64,000 nucleotides of DNA from Powellomyces hirtus (taxonomy: Eukaryota > Chytridiomycota > Chytridiomycetes > Spizellomycetales > Powellomycetaceae), in the NCBI GenBank assembly GCA_025526995.1, contig JAHLKG010000001.1, forward strand, positions 496,001-560,000, read 5' to 3'. Each line of letters opens with the position of its first letter. The stretch's first letter is position 1. Under the pieces are notes generated by a model. It was not told the DNA's origin and did not search any database. It worked only from the letters and a program-made list of their open reading frames with translations. A program made the translations under genes and the position numbers. This document shows, piece by piece, positions 57,749 to 64,000 of this stretch.

Positions 57749-59736
57749 ATGAATTTAGAACTTCTCGGTAAATATTGCCGCCGTGCGTCCTGGGAGTTCA
57801 TGCATCTTTGACTAACCCAGAGATAGACCCGTTTGGTCAACATTGCCCTGAATTGGTGGATGGCACCCTGTCAAATGGCGACATCACTCTCTGTTGTCGG
57901 TTCAATTACCGCGGAAATCTTTTAGCCACCGGCACTCTAGATGGAGCTTGCGTAGTCTGGGACATGGACACAAAGTCCATTGCGAGAAGTATGACGGGGC
58001 ATGTGCAACCAGTGAACTCCGTGAGGTGCGCGGGACTCGCGATCTACCACAATTTGCAGTAGGACTGACTGAGCTGGCCGCTTGCGTTCTCCCTCCGAAG
58101 CTGGTCGAAGTCTGGACGATATCTTCTGACAGCTTCAACCGACTGGAATTGCATACTATGGGACTTGAAGGATGGTTCAAGAGCACGCACTATTCGCTTT
58201 GGTTGCCCCATAGAAAGCGCTCAGATGCACTCTACCAAAAAGTACGGTACCCGAAAAGATGTGCAATATTCGCTATGTCTAATTGGCTTTACTTCTTCAT
58301 GCACTAGCAACATTTTTATCGTTGTATTACAAAGCGGAGGGGCGGTTTTGATCAAGCTCGCCGAATCATTTGGAGGGCCAGTGCAAAGATCGAACTTTGC
58401 AGGTTACTACGAAGGAGATCGAAGTGGGATGACACAGGTGACAAAGCAAAATGGAGCCAAAGAATCATCGACATAAATCTTACGCTTTCTGGTAGAAAGA
58501 TTCGAGAGGAAAGATGCAGGAGCGCTTGCTTCGATCCGACGGGGGAACAGGTGTTGATCGGTACACAAAAGGGACAGGTTGTCATACTGGATACGGAAAC
58601 ATTCTCGGTGGGTTCGACGTTCAATCAATTGGTGTTTGCCGCTTCTTGATTTGAATGCAAGTACACGTAGATCATGAGCGTGTTTCGTGCCTGCGGCGCT
58701 GGGATACGTGGATTGCAGTTTGATAGCAAGGGCTGGTGAGTACAATGCTTTTGCTCACCCTTAGCGCATTCATCGCTGATTTCTATTCCAGTGATTTGGT
58801 GGTGAACGCCAACGATAAAACAATACGGGTGTTTACACTGCGGCGCGACGGAGAAAAAATACTTCTTGAGAACGAACAACGTTTCCAAGACTCCGTGAAC
58901 CACCTTCCGTGGGTGCAAAGCTCCTTCAGTGCCGATGGCGAATTTGTCCTCGGCGGTATAGCATTGCACTCCAACATTTGATACTATTTTGCGGCTATTT
59001 TCACTGATAGGGCATCATTGCAGGTTCTGACGTGAAGCATGCGCATCGAATATATATGTGGAACCGACATGTGGGCAACCTGGTGAAAGTCCTGGACGGA
59101 GAGAAGGATGGACTGATGGATTTCGCTGTATGTGTATAACTCCCTGCCCTCTCTCAAAACTCCCTCCGCCCGTCTCTGTCCCCCTACTTTCCCCCCATTT
59201 TCCCACGCCAACAACCAACAACATGACGTTTCTCGTTTTAGGCTCACCCCTTCAAACCCATGTTAGCATCAGTAGGCACGTCTGGTTTAGTGTACATCTG
59301 GACTGCAAACTACAAACAGCGATATTCAACTTTGGCGCCAGGTAGGTAACGAAACGCTTCTATTGCCTTTTTGGACGACTACAACCAAATGACGCTGTTT
59401 AGACTTCGACGAATTGGAAGACAATGTTGAGTACGAGGAACGCGAGAGCGAATTTGATGAGGTGAATATAGCCGTGTTCTTAGCTCTTGAGACTGGGACT
59501 TAACATGCTGGCGGGTGCGCCATTGACAGGACGAAGACGAGCTTGTCAAGAAGCCAAAGGAAGATTACCCGGCGGGGGATGAAGATATTGACATTTGCAC
59601 CATCGCTCACGTCAACGTCTACGACGATGGGGACAACGTCGGTGCTTTTGTTTTACCTATCGATCTCGATCAACCGCAGGAAAGCATGCCAAAATCATAT
59701 GAAGAACCTATTTGGCAGTGGCATATACCAGTGTAA
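57749..59736 (+). CDS. SWD1: COMPASS subunit SWD1 / RBBP5, WD40 protein, 439 aa
   Basis: Eleven exons close in phase: 57749-57767, 57821-58025, 58101-58241, 58308-58380, 58425-58607, 58671-58735, 58792-58955, 59024-59127, 59242-59341, 59403-59461 and 59530-59736. The start MNLELL and FGQHCPELVDGTL mirror RBBP5. WD-type blades include LLATGTLDGACVVWDMDTK, YLLTASTDWNCILWDLKDG, VLIGTQKGQVVILDTE, VNANDKTIRVFTL, IYMWNRHVGNLVKVLDG and GTSGLVYIW. The hallmark hinge LEDNVEYEERESEFDE follows the propeller. This subunit of Set1/MLL complexes supports histone H3K4 methylation in the nucleus. The first exon has only 19 bases and one intron only 44. The tail is shorter than in human RBBP5. Confidence 0.92.
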
Positions 59737-60255
59737 ATCACATGCTGTTCAGCAGATTAGCTTGCACACGTAGTGTATTCGTAAATACATGCCAGCTTCC
59801 TTATTTGAGTTCGGAGTCAAATAGCCTTGGGTCTCAAATGCAGGCTTTAGCAGTCATGGGTGTGGGGAACCAGGTCACCCGATTTATTACCATTACCGGC
59901 AATCACACTGCCAAAGCGCTGTATCAAGAACTACAGGGAAATATGACTTCGATTGACGTGAGGTTGTTCGTCGTTCGCCACATCCACGCAAGTGCTTTGT
60001 CGCCAGAAGCTCAGATTTGCCACGACACCGGTCCAAGAGCCTTGTGCCAAGGGCGTTCATATTGTTAAGTACCGATTGTTCGGCAATGAGTGGTGAAAGG
60101 GTGGCAGCTGCGAACATGTAATTGAGAACTTTCCTGAGTGGGACTCCTAAGCACCTTCGACACCCTGTTGTCTGCCCTCTCAATGCTACATGAGTCGGCC
60201 ACCCACCTCTTCCCCCCACATAATATGGTTGCCCGGCGATGACTGTATCATTCTT
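59737..60255. other. Region between SWD1 and the HIU hydrolase locus (convergent 3' ends)
   Basis: Overlapping open frames on both strands (about 118 and 108 codons) show no recognisable family. I treat this as intergenic. Confidence 0.4.
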
Positions 60256-60794
60256 TTACGTGCCACGGTATGTAGAGTAGGAGAATGGAGAGAGTAGAAG
60301 AGGGAAGTGATAATGAGGATTGGGTTGGTCAGGGATCTCGAATATAGTCTGTTAATGACGGGAAAAATTCCACGTCAATTTGCGTTGGTGGATATATCGA
60401 GCTGCAGGAGTGCTTGGAAAGAATTCAGATTATCCAGCTGCGCAAAGGGAAAGAAGAATGACGATTTGAATCGTGCGAAGTACTCTTTGGTGGCGAAGTT
60501 CATTTTGTAGATGCCGGGGGCGAGCGTGTGCGGTCCACTCTCAGCCGTGCCAGGCAGAAGCGTTGCGCACCTGCCGTCTTCATTGGTAATCCAATTCCAT
60601 CCAGTTTAACGTTGAGTGGTGGGCACAAGTAGAATTAGGTTGTAGAGTATTCAATGGCGGGTTACTTACCCTTCCGCGAGCACTTGCCAGTCCTGCGATG
60701 CTGCAGAGTTGGAAGACGTCAAAATCTCAAGCTTGACGGCAACGTCTTTGGCAGCAATGCCATTAGTTGTATCGAGGACATGCGTCGTTATCAT
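60256..60794 (-). pseudogene. 5-hydroxyisourate hydrolase (transthyretin-like) locus with broken gene structure
   Basis: The family is certain from its start ITTHVLDTTNGIAAKDVAVK, WQVLAEG, TNEDGRCATLLPG, GIYKMNFATKEYF, VEFFPSLT and the terminal HYHFPLLLSPFSYSTYRGT, the YRG(S/T) signature. The enzyme hydrolyses 5-hydroxyisourate after uricase in purine breakdown. Exons appear to be 60670-60794, roughly 60463-60588, and 60256-60401. Two faults remain. Intron 1 has a GTAAGT donor but no AG anywhere before the needed exon start. The last exon is one base out of frame between FFPSLT and TIFEIPDQ (near 60350). I label it pseudogene because it does not close, but sequence errors or unusual splicing are also possible. 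The start could be ATG 60878 instead. Confidence 0.6.
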
Positions 60795-60934
60795 GGTTTC
60801 ACTAGATATGTTGGGAAAGATGTAAGGAAACTGGTCTAAAAGAACCCTAACCCTCGCGCCATGTGGCTGTGAACTCAATGTTCGTCCGCGTCAAGATATT
60901 CGAGTTCACCTTCACTGTTCTCCCAGTGGAAACG

Positions 60935-63020
60935 ATGTGGGCGGCGCATCTGGCGAGCGTAGCGTGTCTCCTGATACTTTTGTCAGGCCTTGTTTCTTTC
61001 TGGTATCAGCGCATAGCCCAGAAAAAGCAACATGCAAGGTCTCAATTGCGCGGAGGGAAAAGTGGAAAGATAGTAGGATTTTTCCATCCATTTTGGTAAC
61101 TTCCTTTGGGTTATTTGAGAGGGCCTCAGAGCCTAAACGATCGAGTTTCTCAGTGATGCAGGTGGAGGTGGTGAGCGAGTTCTTTGGGCTGCCGTGAATG
61201 CCATCCAGGAAAAATGGCCAAATTCCGTGTGTGTGATATATGCGTGGGGTCAGAGCAGCAACGGTAGTCAAATACTGAGCAAAGTCAAGGTGAGTTATAG
61301 AGCCAGAATCGTCCTCTTCTTCCACGAACTCATGGCTTTTTCAGGATCAGTTCGATATTGACATTCGTGAGGATGCGATGGTATTCAAAAAGCTCACACT
61401 TTGGCGCTGGCTGGAAGCTTCCAGGTAGGACACCAATGCAGGAACGCTGGCATGGATAATGACGCTGATTACCCCGAAGCTATCCAATTGCTACACTCTT
61501 GGGGCAGAGTTTAGGGTCCTTAATTGTCGGCTGTGAGGCCCTAGAGCTCCTGACTCCTGATGTGTTCATTGGTATACCGTCTGAGGCGGCACTGAAAGCT
61601 TGGGCGTTTTCATTGAACCCTTCCCTTCAACAGATACCGTTGGGTTTGCTTTTACGTATCCGATTGCCGCGCACCTTTACGACTGCAAGGTAGTGGCTTA
61701 TGTGCATTATCCGACGATCAGGTACTGATCCAGTAAATGCATATGAAAGCTCGAAATTGCACTGAAGCGTGCCCAGCTCTGACATGCTAGGAAAACTATC
61801 TACCCGAAAAGCGGATTTCAACCATTCCGGCATTGTCGCACGGAGCTGGATGCTCACGGCTGTGAAGAAATGGTACGGGAAAGGAAGACATTTTGACTGC
61901 AATCAGTCCCTCACACACGTTCATTGAAGTTACTATGTAGCGTTTTCCTGGCTTTACGGAATGGTTGGCCGGGTTGCCGACGTTGTAATGGTAAGCACTT
62001 ATGCTCACAGTAGCTAATGCTGGTCGGAATGCTCAGCTCATATGAAATGCCTCATGAAGGTCAACTCTTCCTGGACATCGAGCCACATCAAAGAGATATG
62101 GAGGGTGCCGGATCGCACTTGCACAGTATATCCGCCTTGCAATACCGACAGCTTCAGGTCCTTCTCCCTCATTGGTCGGGAGCGGAAAATTGTATCGGTA
62201 GCACAGTTCAGGTTGGTAGTGAAAGCTGCCAAACTTGCGCATGCAATCTAGTTGTCTCTGACATGGTCTCAAACAGGCCTGAAAAAGCGCATGGATTACA
62301 ATTGCAAGCATTTCATGAACTTCTAGCGGACCATCCTAGGTTTAGAAGCGGCGACGAGAGATGCGCATTGATACTGATTGGCGGCAGCAGAAATGCCGAG
62401 GACCAAGGACGCGTTGAAGCACTGCGGAGACAAGCACGCGAACTGAAGATCGAGGTATTTTGAGGTGTAAGCTAAGTGTCCGCAGACGCCCACTAATGAG
62501 CTGAGATATAGGACAATGTCGAGATCATAGAAAACGCCTCCTATGCCAAATTACATGAGGTTCTACGAAGCAGCGCCGTCGGGGTTCACACCATGAGAGA
62601 CGAGCATTTTGGGATCGGCGTCGTCGAGTATATGGTATGTCTCTTCGTACTGCAATGGCAGACCCCCTCGATCCTAATTTTAATCGGATGGCGCAGGCCG
62701 CGGGATTGATAGCAGTGGCACATGATTCAGGAGGTCCGAAACTGGATATAGTCACGGATAAAGGAGGGCAACCGACAGGTACGCTGTCTATATACAGCTC
62801 AGCGAAATCGTTGTCGATCTGCCTTAACACTGGTGTCTACGAAGGCTATTTGGCGAGCACATCGCAAGAGTATGCATGCGCACTTTATGCGGCTCTCCAA
62901 CTCAGCCCAGAAGAGCAACTTCAGTTGAGAGAGCGAGCACGCAAGGCGGTTGCAGGCCGCTTTTCAGATTCTGCATTTTCGAAGCAATTCGTAGAGCAGC
63001 TCGTAGGCGTAATGAACTAG
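60935..63020 (+). CDS. ALG11: ALG11, GDP-mannose:dolichyl-PP-oligosaccharide alpha-1,2-mannosyltransferase, 474 aa
   Basis: Twelve exons close in phase: 60935-61095, 61154-61289, 61345-61424, 61480-61571, 61634-61721, 61777-61872, 61930-61990, 62060-62211, 62277-62454, 62512-62634, 62697-62778 and 62845-63020. A membrane anchor (VACLLILLSGLVSFW) precedes [20 protein letters not shown], the ALG11 GT4 signature. Then come LLGQSLGSLIVGCEAL, YVHYPTI, VNSSWTSSHI, VYPPC, QFRPEKAHGLQLQAF, LIGGSRNAEDQGRV and the donor-binding stretch HTMRDEHFGIGVVEYM plus AAGLIAVAHDSGGPKLDIV. The enzyme adds the fourth and fifth mannoses to the lipid-linked oligosaccharide on the cytosolic ER face. The start is 140 bases from the divergent HIU hydrolase locus. 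Confidence 0.93.
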
Positions 63021-63108
63021 TGATACTAGTAGAATAAAGCCACTCTACATAGCTATCCTACACCTTAGGCGAATGGGGAAGCAAATCATGGCTCTGCACC
63101 AGGTACTC

Positions 63109-64000
63109 TCATAGGAAGTACTCCGCCACTACCTAGAATCGAACCGAATGAGTTTGTGCGACTCACAAGCAAACGGATCATGAGACGAACCTTTGTCATT
63201 CCGCCTCCTACCGATCCACCATATTGGCTGTCATCAACATCAAAAGGGTCTCTGAGGCTTCCTGATACGATCTTCTTTGGCGCTTTCTTCTTCCGAAGAA
63301 CTCCCAGGGAGGAATCATCATTCCCATCAGGATAATGCGCCGTTAAGTCACCATCGGTACCTCCCATATCTCGACCCGGTATGTTCCTGTCCTGGTCAGG
63401 ACATGGTCCAAAAACATTGAAATATCTCTGCAAATCTGGCCCTATTTGCAAAACAGATGCCATATTGCCTGCTCGATAGCAGTAGTTTGGCGCAGACCAG
63501 ACTGTCGACAGCATATCATCAAACAGTATCTGTCCATATTCGGTCAGCGATAGATTCCAAAAGTAGACGTTACTCGGACACCAACCTGGTAGCCTTCCAT
63601 GCACAACTGATGCGCCCGACAGATGTGTCCCATCCCATTGACTTCCAGAAACTTTTTGGTAACTTCTTTCCCAAATATGTAGCCAGCCCCCCGTGGTGAA
63701 ATTGCGAAGTCTCCTTTCTCGTCCGAGCCGATTCCTCCCGGTTGGAATGTTGGTGTTGAGACAGGATCAGACCAAACCAAATCGGCCATAGCGCCTTCAT
63801 GTGGAATCTCTAGAGAGAACGTAAGCAACTGTCTGATGCATGCGAACGATACTGGTGCGTTACCCCGAAATCTGTCGAGAACTCTTATTTGGTCCACCGT
63901 ATGTATGGAAGGGCTGAGTCCTTATGTAGCGTATATTATCAGTCACGGACTGATCGCCCTCCTTTCTCACGAGAACTTACCGCCATGGACGCAAAATATA
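63109..64000 (-). CDS. PP2A-family Ser/Thr phosphatase catalytic subunit, Ppg1-like (5' part outside window)
   Basis: Exons 63981-64000 (continuing), 63864-63920, 63586-63809, 63167-63529 and 63109-63132 join in phase. Catalytic-core landmarks: [96 protein letters not shown] followed by ILF and RYFNVF resembles yeast Ppg1 more than Sit4 or PP2A. The C-terminus is extended by an acidic, Gly-rich segment and ends AEYFL, the typical PP2A-family YFL tail. That tail lies in a 24-base last exon behind a 34-base intron. Targets are unknown; Ppg1 in yeast acts in glycogen control and mitophagy signalling. Confidence 0.88.

Noticed and set aside
58381..58424. Apparent double frame shift in SWD1 after KLAESFGGP
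   Set aside because: A 44-base GT-AG intron restores the WD40 frame exactly.
1..64000. tRNA or rRNA genes
   Set aside because: I scanned for T-loop words such as GGTTCGAATCC and variants and found none in a plausible tRNA context; no rRNA-like stretch was seen.

Overview
The window is nuclear DNA of a flagellated (zoosporic, chytrid-like) fungus. Fungal features: short GT-AG introns (about 34-215 nt), an APSES/KilA-N transcription factor, a Met10-type sulfite reductase without an FMN domain, a Ppg1-like phosphatase and an Lec1/DUF3818 protein. Features lost from Dikarya but kept in flagellated eukaryotes: a CEP78-like centrosomal protein, a SHIPPO/STPGR axonemal protein and an Integrator INTS6 homologue. 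I cannot name the species. The DNA is gene-dense and GC-rich in coding regions, with long G/C homopolymers in UTRs and introns. All exon models were read by eye from splice signals, reading phase and family similarity. Most close in frame; exceptions are stated.

Left part (1-22.4 kb): a truncated membrane protein (-), an unrecognised Cys-cluster protein (+), an APSES+GATA-finger transcription factor (+), a 2.6 kb region with a diverged duplicated 3' flank, fused ATP-citrate lyase (-), UTP25 (-) divergent from CEP78 (+), and a SANT-like protein (-).

Middle (22.4-47.5 kb): a 1453-aa fusion of siroheme-synthase and sulfite reductase flavoprotein modules (-), a ten-exon STPGR-repeat protein (+), EMC7 (-), 3-ketoacyl-CoA reductase (-) divergent from the MoaD-type molybdopterin synthase subunit (+), a C2H2 protein (-), INTS6 (+), a DUF3818 protein (+), an F-box protein (-) and a heat shock factor (-).

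Right part (48.8-64 kb): CNOT1/NOT1 (+), a mitochondrial inner-membrane protein (+), SWD1/RBBP5 (+), a 5-hydroxyisourate hydrolase locus that does not close (-) divergent from ALG11 (+), and a Ppg1-like PP2A-family phosphatase (-) running off the end.

The genes are mostly unrelated housekeeping or regulatory genes, not an operon-like system. The observations most worth following are two domain fusions (siroheme synthase with sulfite reductase; APSES with GATA), Integrator in a fungus, two ciliary genes within about 10 kb, and one-base disruptions in CEP78 and HIU hydrolase.
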